A DNA stretch of 30,596 nucleotides from REBR01 sp033721915 (GCA_033721915.1 JAWWAC010000035.1:1-30596), one strand, 5' to 3'; numbered from the stretch's first letter, positions 15,291-23,683 are shown. The notes: a model not told the origin generated them from the sequence alone. Translations and numbers: made by a program.

Positions 15291-16085
15291 ATGAGTGATG
15301 GAAGCGATACACATCCCATCGGCGAGTACGAGCAGGACCTGCGAGAGCAGGTGGTACAGCTGAAAGAAGAGGTGGACTCCGGGGATATCTCCGCCGCCAT
15401 GCGCCGCATTGCCGACATGGGGGAGGAGCGTGACCAGAACCTCTACCGTGAGGTGGGGCGACTGACCCGCAGCCTGCACGAGGCACTGCGCAACTTCCAT
15501 ATCCAGGCGGATAACGAGAAGCAGCGTGAAGCCCTGTCGAAAATGGCCGACGCCTCCGACCGTCTGGATTACGTGGTGGAGCTCACCGGCAAGTCCGCCA
15601 ACCGCACCATGGACCTGGTGGAAGAAACCATGCCACTGGCGGGTCATATTCGCGAGGAAGCGGCCGATATACAGACACAGTGGCAGCGACTGGGTCGCCG
15701 TGAGATGGAAGCGTCGGAGTTCCGTCAGCTGTATGGCCGGGTGGATCAGTTTCTCGGACGGCTCAGCCAGGACTCCGCCACCATGCACCACAACCTGTCC
15801 GAAATCCTTCTGGCCCAGGACTATCAGGACCTCACCGGTCAGGTGATCCAGCGGGTAACGGCACTGGTGCGGGACGTGGAGGACAACCTGGTCAAGCTGA
15901 TGATCATGGCCAGTGACGTGGACCGCATTACCGGTACCGTCCACGATCTGCCCGACACAGATGATAATGACAACAACCACTCCCCCGAACGGGGTGAGGG
16001 GCCGCAGATGAATGCGGACAAGCGGGATGAGGTGGTCTCCGGTCAGGACGACGTGGACGACCTTCTCTCCAGCCTCGGTTTTTAA
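15291..16085 (+). CDS. cheZ: CheY-phosphate phosphatase CheZ
   Basis: 264 residues. CheZ removes phosphate from CheY. The long helical hairpin is visible through the middle, and the catalytic region reads LAQDYQDLTGQVIQRV near 177-193 with the family's Asp and Gln. A disordered acidic linker with Asn and Asp repeats follows, and the C-terminus ends in DDVDDLLSSLGF, the CheY-binding tail typical of the family. The ATG has AAGG upstream; cheA begins 11 bases after the stop. Confidence 0.95.
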   Translation: MSDGSDTHPIGEYEQDLREQVVQLKEEVDSGDISAAMRRIADMGEERDQNLYREVGRLTRSLHEALRNFHIQADNEKQREALSKMADASDRLDYVVELTGKSANRTMDLVEETMPLAGHIREEAADIQTQWQRLGRREMEASEFRQLYGRVDQFLGRLSQDSATMHHNLSEILLAQDYQDLTGQVIQRVTALVRDVEDNLVKLMIMASDVDRITGTVHDLPDTDDNDNNHSPERGEGPQMNADKRDEVVSGQDDVDDLLSSLGF

Positions 16086-16096
16086 GGAGCGGCTCA

Positions 16097-18244
16097 ATGG
16101 CCCTGGATGCAGACGAAGAAATCCTGCAGGACTTTCTGGTGGAAGCCGGCGAGATTCTTGAACAGCTCTCTGAGCAACTGGTGGAGCTGGAGAACAACCC
16201 GGACGACCAGGAGCTGCTGAACGCCATTTTCCGTGGCTTTCACACCGTCAAGGGCGGTGCCGGCTTTCTGCAACTGGACGCCCTGGTGGACTGCTGCCAT
16301 GTGGCGGAAAACGTCTTTGATATCCTGCGCAACGGCAAGCGCACCGTCACCAGCAACCTGATGGACACCGTCCTGGCCACACTGGACCGGGTCAACACCA
16401 TGTTCGACGAGGTGCGCAACCGGGAAGAGCCCACCCCGGCGGAGTCCTCACTGCTGGAGGAGCTGGCCCGCCTGGCCAGGCCCGAGTCGGAAGACGACGC
16501 CGCGGACAGCCCGGCCCCCCGGCAGACGGCCGCTGAGCCGGACAGCGCCCCCCAGGGCGGTGACGCGGATCAGGGGGACATCACCGACGACGAGTTCGAA
16601 GCCCTGCTGGACGCACTGGACGAGGAAAAGGCCGCCAAGAAGGCGCCATCCCCGGCGGCCCCCCATTCCGGCTCCGATGACGAGATTACCGACGACGAGT
16701 TCGAGGCCCTGCTGGACCAGCTCCATGGCGAGGGCAAACACCAGGGGGCACTGCCCTCCGGTGAGCCCAGGCAACCGCAGGAGCCGGAGCCCGGCACCTC
16801 CCGGGAGGAGGGGGACAGCGGTGATCATATTACCGACGACGAATTCGAATCACTGCTGGATGAGCTTCATGGCCGCGGCCAGTTCAGGGCCGACAAGGTG
16901 GCTGGTGAGTCCCCGGGGAAACCCGCCACCGGGGCTGCCGGCAAGGCCGGTGACGACGCGTCACGGGGGAAAGCGGCACCGGAGCCGCCCCCCGCTCCCG
17001 CTCCCGAATCGGGAAGCCCCGCCAGGGAGACCGGTGACAAAGCGCTCAAAGGCAAGGGTGGCAAGGACCAGGCCGCCGTGGCCACCGACACCACCGTACG
17101 CGTGGACACCCGGCGTCTGGACGACATCATGAACATGGTGGGCGAGCTGGTGCTGATCCGTAACCGGCTCAAGAAGCTCAGCGACGAGGTGGAAGAAGAG
17201 CGCATCCAGAAAACCGTGGCCAGCCTGGATGTGGTGACCGGGGACCTGCAGTCCTCGGTGATGCAGACCCGCATGCAGCCCATCAAGAAAGTCTTCGGCC
17301 GTTTCCCCAGGGTGGTGCGTGACCTGGCCCGCAGCCTGAACAAGGAAATCAGCCTGAGCATGAGCGGCGAGGACACGGATCTGGACAAGAACCTGGTGGA
17401 GGCCCTGTCCGATCCGCTGGTGCACCTGGTGCGCAATGCCGTGGACCATGGCATCGAGGCACCGGAGGTGCGGGAAGCGGCGGGCAAGCCCCGTGGCGGT
17501 CGCGTTGTACTCTCCGCCCAGCAGGAAGGGGACCATATCCAGCTGGTGATCGAGGACGACGGTGCCGGCATGGACCCCAATGTGCTGCGCCAGAAAGCCA
17601 TCGACAAGGGGATCTACGACAAGGAAGTGGCGGACCGGCTGAATGACACCGAATGCTTCAACCTGATTTTTGCTCCCGGCTTCTCCACCAAGGAGCAGAT
17701 CTCCGATGTGTCCGGCCGTGGCGTGGGCATGGATGTGGTCAAGACCAAGATCAACCAGCTCAACGGCAGCATCGGCATCGACTCCGTGCTGGGCCGTGGC
17801 TCGCGCATCGTCATCAAGGTGCCACTGACACTGGCCATCATGCCCACGCTGATGGTCAAGCTGGACGACCAGTCCTTTGCACTGCCCCTGGTGAACGTGG
17901 TGGAAATTTTCCACCTGGATCTGAGCAAGAAGAACGTGGTGGACGGACGGGAGTGCATCGTGGTGCGCGACCGGGTCTACCCCCTGTTCCACATCAAGCG
18001 TTGGCTGATCCAGGGGGTGCAGGGCGAGCCCGAGCCGGTGAATGCCCATGTGGTGATTATCGCCGTGGGCACCAAGCGGGTGGGCTTTGTGGTGGACAAA
18101 CTGGTGGGCCAGGAAGAGGTGGTGATCAAGCCACTGGGGCAGATGCTGCAGGGCACGCCCGGCATGGCCGGCGCCACCATCACCGGCGATGGCCGTATTG
18201 CACTGATCATTGACGTGCCCAGCCTGTTGCAGCACTACGCCTGA
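16097..18244 (+). CDS. cheA: Chemotaxis histidine kinase CheA
   Basis: 715 residues. CheA phosphorylates CheY and CheB on signal from receptors. Domains in order: Hpt/P1 at about 5-110 with phospho-His H49 in GFHTVKGGAG; a disordered linker from about 125 to 330; dimerisation P3 at about 335-395 (DTRRLDDIMNMVGELVLIRN); HATPase P4 at about 400-575 with N-box HLVRNAVDHGIE, G1 DDGAGMD and GRGVGMDVV; and CheW-like P5 at about 580-715. No ordinary folded P2 domain is obvious in the linker, which instead carries three copies of ITDDEFE-x-LLD (about 162-172, 197-207, 245-255). The ATG follows AAGGAG. ParP-containing bacteria have a CheA linker region that contacts ParP, relevant because parP lies downstream. 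Confidence 0.96.
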   Translation: MALDADEEILQDFLVEAGEILEQLSEQLVELENNPDDQELLNAIFRGFHTVKGGAGFLQLDALVDCCHVAENVFDILRNGKRTVTSNLMDTVLATLDRVNTMFDEVRNREEPTPAESSLLEELARLARPESEDDAADSPAPRQTAAEPDSAPQGGDADQGDITDDEFEALLDALDEEKAAKKAPSPAAPHSGSDDEITDDEFEALLDQLHGEGKHQGALPSGEPRQPQEPEPGTSREEGDSGDHITDDEFESLLDELHGRGQFRADKVAGESPGKPATGAAGKAGDDASRGKAAPEPPPAPAPESGSPARETGDKALKGKGGKDQAAVATDTTVRVDTRRLDDIMNMVGELVLIRNRLKKLSDEVEEERIQKTVASLDVVTGDLQSSVMQTRMQPIKKVFGRFPRVVRDLARSLNKEISLSMSGEDTDLDKNLVEALSDPLVHLVRNAVDHGIEAPEVREAAGKPRGGRVVLSAQQEGDHIQLVIEDDGAGMDPNVLRQKAIDKGIYDKEVADRLNDTECFNLIFAPGFSTKEQISDVSGRGVGMDVVKTKINQLNGSIGIDSVLGRGSRIVIKVPLTLAIMPTLMVKLDDQSFALPLVNVVEIFHLDLSKKNVVDGRECIVVRDRVYPLFHIKRWLIQGVQGEPEPVNAHVVIIAVGTKRVGFVVDKLVGQEEVVIKPLGQMLQGTPGMAGATITGDGRIALIIDVPSLLQHYA
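16577..16873 (+). repeat. Three diverged repeats encoding ITDDEFE(A/S)LLD in the CheA linker
   Basis: Copies of about 48 bases start at 16577, 16682 and 16826. The core at codons ITDDEFE-x-LLD is almost identical, copies 2 and 3 also share LHG at the end, and the spacers are Pro-, Gly- and Lys-rich and unrelated in sequence. Conservation of the motif against spacer drift suggests selection on the peptide. Confidence 0.9.
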
Positions 18245-18328
18245 GGCGTCGCCCTCCGGGCGAAGTGCCCGGTTCCGGTAATGGACGACAAACGGGTGCG
18301 GCTTCGGTCCGGCCCTGGAGAGTGAGTA

Positions 18329-19507
18329 ATGACGGTTTCCGTCCTGGTGGTTGATGATTCCGGATTCTTTCGCAAGCGTCTCAGTGAAATCCTGGGCGCC
18401 GGCGAAGGCATCCGGGTGGTGGGCCTGGCCAGCAATGGCCGTGAGGCCATCGACATGGTGGAGCGGCTGCACCCGGATGTCATCACCATGGACTACGAAA
18501 TGCCGGTGATGGATGGCATCTCCGCGGTGCGGGAGATCATGCGCCGTCGTCCCACCCCGGTGCTGATGTTCTCCTCGCTCACCTACGACGGTGCCCGGGT
18601 GACACTGGACGCCCTGGAGGCGGGTGCCGTGGACTTCCTGCCGAAAAACTTCGAGGAAATCGCACAGGACAAAAGCCGGCTGCAGGCGCTGTTGCGGCAG
18701 CGCATTCTGGAGGTGGCCTCAAGCCGAGTGAACCGCAGCAGTGGCGGCGCCAGCACAGCGGGTGCCGTGCCGCCGGGCCCGGACACACAACCAGTGCGAC
18801 CCCAGGCCAGCCCCCCGGAAAAGCCCCGCACCGCACCGCCACAGGCCGCCAGAAAACCCGTTCACGCCCCCTCCCGCGGGCCTCGCACCCCAGCCAGGGC
18901 CGAGGCGGCGCCGGTACGGGGCAAAACCCGCCCCCAGCGTTACGACGTGGTGGCCATCGGCACCTCCACAGGGGGGCCCATTGCACTGCAGAAAGTGCTC
19001 TCAGGCTTGCCTGCCAACTTTCCCGCACCACTGATACTGGTGCAGCACATGCCCGCCAGCTTTACCCCCGCCTTTGCCGACCGGCTCAACAGCCTGTGCA
19101 AAATCCAGGTGCGCCAGGCCGAGGACGGCGACCTGCTCAAGCCGGGCACCGCCCTGCTGGCGCCGGGTGGCAAGCAGATGATGGTGGAGAAGCGCGGCGG
19201 CCAGGCCCGTGTGCGCATACTGCCGGACGACGGCCGTCTGCATTACCGGCCCTGCGTGGACGTCACCTTCGGCTCACTGGCGAAACACTTTCCCGGCACC
19301 ACACTGGGTCTGATTCTCACCGGCATGGGGGCGGATGGCCGTGACGGTGCCCGCATGATGAAGGAAACCGGCTCCGTGATCTGGTCCCAGGACGAACAGA
19401 GCTCGGTCATCTACGGCATGCCCATGGCCGTGGCCCGGGACGGTATCACCGACGAAGTCCTGTCGCTGAACGAAATCAGCGGGCGACTGATTGCCGGGGT
19501 GCAGTAA
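18329..19507 (+). CDS. cheB: Chemotaxis protein-glutamate methylesterase CheB
   Basis: 392 residues. CheB demethylates receptors for adaptation and is activated by CheA. The receiver domain (1-about 125) has D9/D10, phospho-acceptor D55 in TMDYEMPVMDG and K106. A Pro- and Ala-rich linker of about 70 residues follows. The methylesterase domain (about 203-390) has the catalytic triad as Ser213 in IGTSTGGP, His240 in QHMPASF and Asp336 in TGMGADG. The ATG follows GGAGAGTGAG. The gap from cheA is 84 bases and holds a CGCCC-TCC-GGGCG hairpin (18250-18262). Its stop overlaps the motC ATG by one base. Confidence 0.95.
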   Translation: MTVSVLVVDDSGFFRKRLSEILGAGEGIRVVGLASNGREAIDMVERLHPDVITMDYEMPVMDGISAVREIMRRRPTPVLMFSSLTYDGARVTLDALEAGAVDFLPKNFEEIAQDKSRLQALLRQRILEVASSRVNRSSGGASTAGAVPPGPDTQPVRPQASPPEKPRTAPPQAARKPVHAPSRGPRTPARAEAAPVRGKTRPQRYDVVAIGTSTGGPIALQKVLSGLPANFPAPLILVQHMPASFTPAFADRLNSLCKIQVRQAEDGDLLKPGTALLAPGGKQMMVEKRGGQARVRILPDDGRLHYRPCVDVTFGSLAKHFPGTTLGLILTGMGADGRDGARMMKETGSVIWSQDEQSSVIYGMPMAVARDGITDEVLSLNEISGRLIAGVQ

Positions 19508-20247
19508 TGGATCTTCTCAGCCTGGTCGGTATTCTGCTGGCCTTTGTGGCCATACTGGGGGGGAACTTCCTGGAAGGGGGCACACTGATGTCCCTGGTCA
19601 ACCTGCCGGCGGCGGTCATTGTGCTGGGGGGCACACTGGCCGCGGTGATACTGCAGACCCCCAAAGCCACCCTGCAACGGGCCCTGTCCCTTCTGAGATG
19701 GGTGTTCCTGCCACCCCAGCTGTCACTGCAGGACGGCATGGACAAGGTGGTGGGCTGGAGCCTGCGTTCGCGGCAGCAGGGCATACTGGGGCTGGAGTCC
19801 GTGGCCGGCGCCGAGAAAGAGCCCTTCGCCCGCAAGGGCCTGCAGTTGCTGGTGGACGGTGTGGAGCCGGCCTTTATCCGCTCCATGCTGGAAACCGACC
19901 TGGAAACCCGTGAGCACCGTGATGTGGAGGCCGCCCGGGTGTTTGAATCCATGGGGGGCTACTCGCCCACCATCGGCATTATCGGTGCGGTGATGGGACT
20001 GATCCAGGTGATGACCAACCTGGAGGACCCCAGCACACTGGGGGCCGGCATTGCCGTGGCCTTTGTGGCCACCATTTACGGCATTGCCCTGGCCAACCTG
20101 CTGTTTTTCCCGGTGGCCTACAAGCTGCGCAGCCTGATCCGCCAGCGGGTGCGCTACGAGGAGATGATGATCGAGGGCCTGCTGGGGGTCCTGGACGGAG
20201 AAAACCCCCGTTCCATACAGTCCCGCATGGGGGGATTCATGCACTGA
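19507..20247 (+). CDS. motC: Flagellar motor stator protein MotC (MotA/PomA family)
   Basis: 246 residues, the size of the PomA/MotC group rather than E. coli MotA. With its MotB-type partner it forms the ion-driven stator that turns the flagellum. Four hydrophobic helices are visible (about 3-22, 30-50, 150-172, 182-205), and the conserved end of the cytoplasmic loop, FESMGGYSPTIGIIGAVMGL, lies before the third helix. The loop contains the basic and acidic residues expected for rotor contact. The start overlaps the cheB stop (TAATG), indicating translational coupling. A second stator pair often exists elsewhere in this group; only this pair is in the window. Confidence 0.93.
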   Translation: MDLLSLVGILLAFVAILGGNFLEGGTLMSLVNLPAAVIVLGGTLAAVILQTPKATLQRALSLLRWVFLPPQLSLQDGMDKVVGWSLRSRQQGILGLESVAGAEKEPFARKGLQLLVDGVEPAFIRSMLETDLETREHRDVEAARVFESMGGYSPTIGIIGAVMGLIQVMTNLEDPSTLGAGIAVAFVATIYGIALANLLFFPVAYKLRSLIRQRVRYEEMMIEGLLGVLDGENPRSIQSRMGGFMH

Positions 20248-20326
20248 GCCGGACACCGGGTCCGGCCATGGCCCGATTCTGGCCATACCCACCCATGCCA
20301 CAGTCACCGCCATTGTAAGGCCGACC

Positions 20327-21058
20327 ATGAGACGACGCCGTTTACCCCCGGAAGAGATGCACAACAAGGAGCGCTGGCTGATCTCCTACGCGGACTTCAT
20401 CACACTGCTGTTTGGCTTCTTTGTGGTGATGTACGCCATCTCCTCGGTCAACGAGGGCAAGTACGAGCGACTGTCCCGTTCACTGGAAGGGGTCTTCCGG
20501 GTGGCCCCCAGGTCCCTGGAGCCCATCGCCATTGGTGAGCACCCTCCGGTGGGTCGCCCCATCCCCCAGGTGGGCAGCGGTGGCCTGCCGGAGCTGGACC
20601 GGCTGGAGGGGGAGTTTGCCACCGTCTTTGACGAGATGCTTGAACAGGGCGTGGTCAGCGTGGAGCGGGAAGGGCGCTGGCTGCAGCTGACACTGCCCGA
20701 TTCGCTGCTGTTCGCACCGGGGGAGGCGGAGCCCCATTTTGACGCCTTTGACGTGGTGGAATCCATTGCCCGTGTGCTGCGCGGCAGCGACAACGCCCTG
20801 CTGGTGGAGGGCTTTACCGACAACCGGCCCATCCGCAGCGACCGCTACCCCTCCAACTGGGAGCTGTCAGCCGCCCGTGCCGCCACCCTGGTGCGCATGC
20901 TGGAGGCGGAGGGGATTGCCTCAGGGCGCATGGCCGCCGTGGGCTATGGCCAGCACCAGCCCAGAACGGACAACGACACCGCCGCCGGCCGCCGCGCCAA
21001 CCGCCGGGTGGTGCTTCTGGTCTCCGCCAGCAGTGACGTGCGGGATCTGCAACGCTGA
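20327..21058 (+). CDS. motD: Flagellar motor stator protein MotD (MotB family, OmpA-like domain)
   Basis: 243 residues. MotD anchors the stator to peptidoglycan and carries the ion-binding Asp. The N-terminus has HNKERWLISYADFITLLFGF, with the ion-binding Asp at residue 23 in YADF, followed by one membrane helix to about 41. The periplasmic OmpA/MotB domain (about 115-235) has LLVEGFTDNRPI and NWELSAARAATLVRML, the peptidoglycan-binding pattern. The ATG follows TAAGG and lies 79 bases after motC. It appears to be the last gene of the cheY-motD unit, since two hairpins and a new promoter follow. Confidence 0.94.
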   Translation: MRRRRLPPEEMHNKERWLISYADFITLLFGFFVVMYAISSVNEGKYERLSRSLEGVFRVAPRSLEPIAIGEHPPVGRPIPQVGSGGLPELDRLEGEFATVFDEMLEQGVVSVEREGRWLQLTLPDSLLFAPGEAEPHFDAFDVVESIARVLRGSDNALLVEGFTDNRPIRSDRYPSNWELSAARAATLVRMLEAEGIASGRMAAVGYGQHQPRTDNDTAAGRRANRRVVLLVSASSDVRDLQR

Positions 21059-21091
21059 GACGTCAGCGCCAATAAACCGTCACAGGCCCCT

Positions 21092-21136
21092 CGTGGCGCC
21101 CGGTTGCCACGGTCAGCCCCCTTGGTCAGGGGGCTG
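21092..21136 (+). terminator. Two adjacent hairpins after motD
   Basis: CGTGGC with GCCACG (21092-21111) and CAGCCCCC with GGGGGCTG (21114-21136, eight base pairs, seven-base loop) stand side by side 34 bases after the motD stop. No T-run follows, so this may be a Rho-assisted end or an RNA-stabilising structure. The remaining bases to 21230 show no gene. Confidence 0.5.
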
Positions 21137-21230
21137 GCATGGAATGTGAATGGTTTAATGCATATGGCGTCTTTACCGGTGTCAGTGCCGCCTCCTGAAG
21201 GGAAAGAGCGGCCAGTGATTGCCGGAAACT

Positions 21231-21259
21231 TTGTTGTCCCGGTTCAGGGCAACCATAAT
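21231..21259 (+). promoter_or_regulatory. Possible sigma-70 promoter for parC
   Basis: TTGTTG and CATAAT are separated by 17 bases, matching consensus at three and five of six positions. The start would be near 21266. A hairpin GGCCCC-N8-GGGGCC (21270-21289) would then sit at the very 5' end of the transcript, about 20 bases before the parC start codon. Confidence 0.45.
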
Positions 21260-21309
21260 AGTCAGCAGAGGCCCCGGTACAGTGGGGCCCAGGATCATGA
21301 GGGTAAAAC

Positions 21310-22131
21310 GTGCGAATCTGGGCAGTAGCGAATCAGAAAGGCGGTGTCGGCAAAACCACAACCCTGGTGGCCCTGTCGGGCCTTCTGGCGGAACAGGGCC
21401 ACCGGGTGCTGATGGTGGATCTGGACCCACACGGTTCACTGACCACCTATTTTGGCCATGACCCGGACACTCTCAGCGCCACGGCGTTCGACCTCTTCCA
21501 GCACGGCGGCAAGGTGCCACGGGACCTGCCGTCACAGCTGGTGGTGCCCACCCGCCACCAGCGGCTGCACCTGCTGCCGGCCTCCACCGCACTGGCCACG
21601 CTGGAGCGGCGCATGGTGGGCAGCGAGGGCATGGGCCTGATCATTTCCCGCTCACTGGCCACACTGTGGGACGATTACGACTATGTGCTGCTGGACAATT
21701 CCCCCTCACTGGGGGTGCTGATGATCAACAGCCTGGCGGCGGCACAGCATCTGCTGATTCCGGTGCAGACCGAGTTCCTGGCCCTGAAGGGCCTGGACCG
21801 CATGCTGCACACACTGAGCATGGTCACCCGCTCACAGCGCAACAAGCTGCGCTACACCATTATTCCGACCATGTACGACCGCCGTACCCAGGCCTCCAGC
21901 CAGTGCCTGATCCGGCTGCGTCGCGAACAGGGCAATGAGCTCTGGCGCCATGCGGTCCCCGTGGACACCAAGTTCCGTGATGCCAGCCAGGCCGGACAGA
22001 CACCCTCGTCACTGGCGCCGGACTCACAGGGGGTGCGGGCCTATCGCCGTCTGCTGGAAGACCTGGTCCAGGACGGCAACGAGTCGGGCCAGTCCTCCCC
22101 CAGGGGCCAAAGCGCCCGGACAGCGGGCTGA
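21310..22131 (+). CDS. parC: ParA-family ATPase for polar chemotaxis arrays (ParC-like)
   Basis: 273 residues. The protein is a ParA/Soj-type ATPase with deviant Walker A NQKGGVGKTTT (8-18), Walker A' region VDLDPHGSLTTYF and Walker B region YDYVLLDNSPSLGVL. In Vibrio a ParA-like protein in this position (ParC) places chemotaxis arrays at the cell pole together with ParP. Its position directly before a CheW-domain gene and cheW, after cheB and the motor genes, points to that role and away from plasmid or chromosome partition; no parB gene is present. The start is GTG at 21310 with AGGGTAA upstream; MRIWAVANQKGG is the natural N-terminus. Confidence 0.87.
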   Translation: MRIWAVANQKGGVGKTTTLVALSGLLAEQGHRVLMVDLDPHGSLTTYFGHDPDTLSATAFDLFQHGGKVPRDLPSQLVVPTRHQRLHLLPASTALATLERRMVGSEGMGLIISRSLATLWDDYDYVLLDNSPSLGVLMINSLAAAQHLLIPVQTEFLALKGLDRMLHTLSMVTRSQRNKLRYTIIPTMYDRRTQASSQCLIRLRREQGNELWRHAVPVDTKFRDASQAGQTPSSLAPDSQGVRAYRRLLEDLVQDGNESGQSSPRGQSARTAG

Positions 22132-22162
22132 TGCCAGCGCTGCGTGACCCGGGAGAGTTGTT

Positions 22163-23011
22163 ATGAGCCGCAAGCACCCCTTTCATCCGGACTCCGTGAT
22201 CGGCTCTTATGTGGACGACCTGCTGTCCACACCGGATGGCTGGGACCCCTACCTGGAGTCCGATGCAACGCCACAGCCAGGCCCGGCCAGCGAACCGGCA
22301 CGGCCCCCCGGCGTCAGGCTGGCTGAACGTCCGTCGACCCGACTGAATCTGATCAGTCCGGCCCTGCGTGAGATCCCGGTGGAGCAACCGGAGCCGGAAC
22401 CGGTCACACCGCCCCGGAAGCAGGCCCCGCCGGAACCCGAACCGGCGCCGGCTCCCGCTCCTGTCCCGCCACCTGCCCGGGTGGAGGCCCCCGCCGCCAC
22501 CCCGTCGCCCTCTGTGGACACCGAGGCCTGGCCACAGGGACGGCCTCCCTGGGCCCAGAATGGTTTTGAGTGCCTGATTTTCCGGGTGGGGGGACTGCAG
22601 CTGGCGGTGCCGCTGGTGCTGCTGGGGGCCATACATCGCCTGGACTCGCCCCTGACGGAACTGCCCGGGCGACCTGACTGGTTCATGGGGCTGCTGCGGG
22701 AAGGGAACCAGACCATCAACGTGGCGGACACGGCCCGCTGGGTCATGCCGGAGCGCTACCGCCGCGAGGACTTTGGTGACTATCAGTTTGTCATCCGTCT
22801 GGATGACAGCCAGTGGGGGCTGGCCTGCCATGAGGTGGCCCAGTCTTTCAGGGTGCAGCCGGAGGACGTCAAATGGCGCACCGCCAACAGCCGTCGCCCC
22901 TGGCTGGCGGGCACCATACGCCAGCAGATGTGTGCCCTTCTGGATGTTTCCCGACTGGCGCAGATGCTGGCCGAGGCACAGCGCAGCCGGAAGCTGGATA
23001 TCAACCGCTGA
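22163..23011 (+). CDS. parP: CheW-domain array protein (ParP-like)
   Basis: 282 residues. The C-terminal half (about 130-275) is a CheW-like fold (ECLIFRVGGLQLAVPLVLLG, then DWFMGLLREG and FVIRLDDSQWGLACHEV). The N-terminal half is a Pro/Ala/Glu-rich linker, preceded by a short conserved-looking segment SYVDDLLSTPDGWDPYL at 15-31. This layout fits ParP, which in Vibrio joins arrays through its CheW-like AIF domain, contacts CheA, and binds ParC. The gene is 31 bases after parC with GGGAGAG before the ATG, so the two form an operon. The name is inferred from architecture and neighbours. Confidence 0.82.
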   Translation: MSRKHPFHPDSVIGSYVDDLLSTPDGWDPYLESDATPQPGPASEPARPPGVRLAERPSTRLNLISPALREIPVEQPEPEPVTPPRKQAPPEPEPAPAPAPVPPPARVEAPAATPSPSVDTEAWPQGRPPWAQNGFECLIFRVGGLQLAVPLVLLGAIHRLDSPLTELPGRPDWFMGLLREGNQTINVADTARWVMPERYRREDFGDYQFVIRLDDSQWGLACHEVAQSFRVQPEDVKWRTANSRRPWLAGTIRQQMCALLDVSRLAQMLAEAQRSRKLDINR

Positions 23012-23068
23012 ACAGGCCTCCGGGGCATGACTGAGGGACTGGCGTTTTTGCCGGGCCGGAATACTGGA

Positions 23069-23097
23069 TTGGCACAGATTGTGCCCTGTTCTATAGT
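23069..23097 (+). promoter_or_regulatory. Sigma-70 promoter for cheW, with the -35 overlapping a palindrome
   Basis: TTGGCA and TATAGT are separated by 17 bases, five of six matches each, the best sigma-70-type promoter in the window. The -35 overlaps the perfect palindrome GGCACA-GAT-TGTGCC (23071-23085). The same bases also read TGGCAC-N5-GTGCC, a partial sigma-54 match with correct GG-GC spacing. The palindrome may be an operator or a chance outcome of the two overlapping boxes. Confidence 0.65.
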
Positions 23098-23168
23098 GTC
23101 AGGGTGAATGCGATCGGTTTTTGACACAGGCACCCTGGACCCAGGGGCCCACAGATGAGGTAAGGGTT

Positions 23169-23663
23169 ATGGCATCCCACACCAATGCGCAGCAGCAGGC
23201 CCAGGCCGGTGATGACGAGGTTCTGCAGTACGTGACCTTCCACCTGGACGATGAAACCTACGGGCTGAACGTCATGCAGATCCAGGAGGTGCTGCGTTAC
23301 ACGGAAATCGCCCCGGTGCCCGGTGCACCGGACTACGTGCTGGGCATTATCAACCTGCGTGGCAATGTGGTGACGGTGATCGACACAAGGCGCCGTTTCG
23401 GACTGCAGGACGCGGAGGTTACCGACGCCACCCGCATCGTGGTGCTGGAGGCGGACAACCAGGTGATCGGCCTTCTGGTGGATTCGGTGGCGGAGGTGGT
23501 GTACCTGCGTCGCAGCGAGATCGAAACGGCGCCCAATGTGGGCAACGAGGAAAGCGCCCGCTTCATACAGGGTGTGTGCAACCGCAATGGCGAGCTGGTG
23601 ATACTGGTGGAATTTGAAAAAATGCTCACCCAGGACGAGTGGGCGGAGCTTGACTCGCTTTAG
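23169..23663 (+). CDS. cheW: Chemotaxis coupling protein CheW
   Basis: 164 residues, a single CheW domain (about 18-158). CheW links receptors to CheA. Typical strings include YVTFHLDDETYGLNVMQIQE, LGIINLRGNVVTVIDTRRRF, NQVIGLLVDSVAEVVYL and RFIQGVCNRNGELVILVEFEK. The ATG at 23169 with TAAGG upstream is preferred over a TTG 48 bases earlier, which lies near the predicted transcript start. It has its own promoter in the 157-base gap after parP and ends with TAG. The DUF2802 gene follows after 20 bases. Confidence 0.96.
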   Translation: MASHTNAQQQAQAGDDEVLQYVTFHLDDETYGLNVMQIQEVLRYTEIAPVPGAPDYVLGIINLRGNVVTVIDTRRRFGLQDAEVTDATRIVVLEADNQVIGLLVDSVAEVVYLRRSEIETAPNVGNEESARFIQGVCNRNGELVILVEFEKMLTQDEWAELDSL

Positions 23664-23683
23664 GCGAACCGGGGGACAGCGCA

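Noticed and set aside
14850..18472. Long minus-strand open frames opposite cheY, cheZ, cheA and cheB
   Set aside because: They are rich in His, Gln and Leu as expected from the reverse of GC-rich genes, have no ribosome sites of note, and lie opposite conserved chemotaxis genes.
21104..21328. Possible small gene between motD and parC
   Set aside because: The frame overlaps two hairpins and the parC promoter, shows no conserved-looking protein and no clear ribosome site.
21310..22131. ParA-family gene as part of a plasmid or chromosome partition locus
   Set aside because: There is no parB or centromere-like repeat, and the neighbours are chemotaxis genes with a ParP-like partner.
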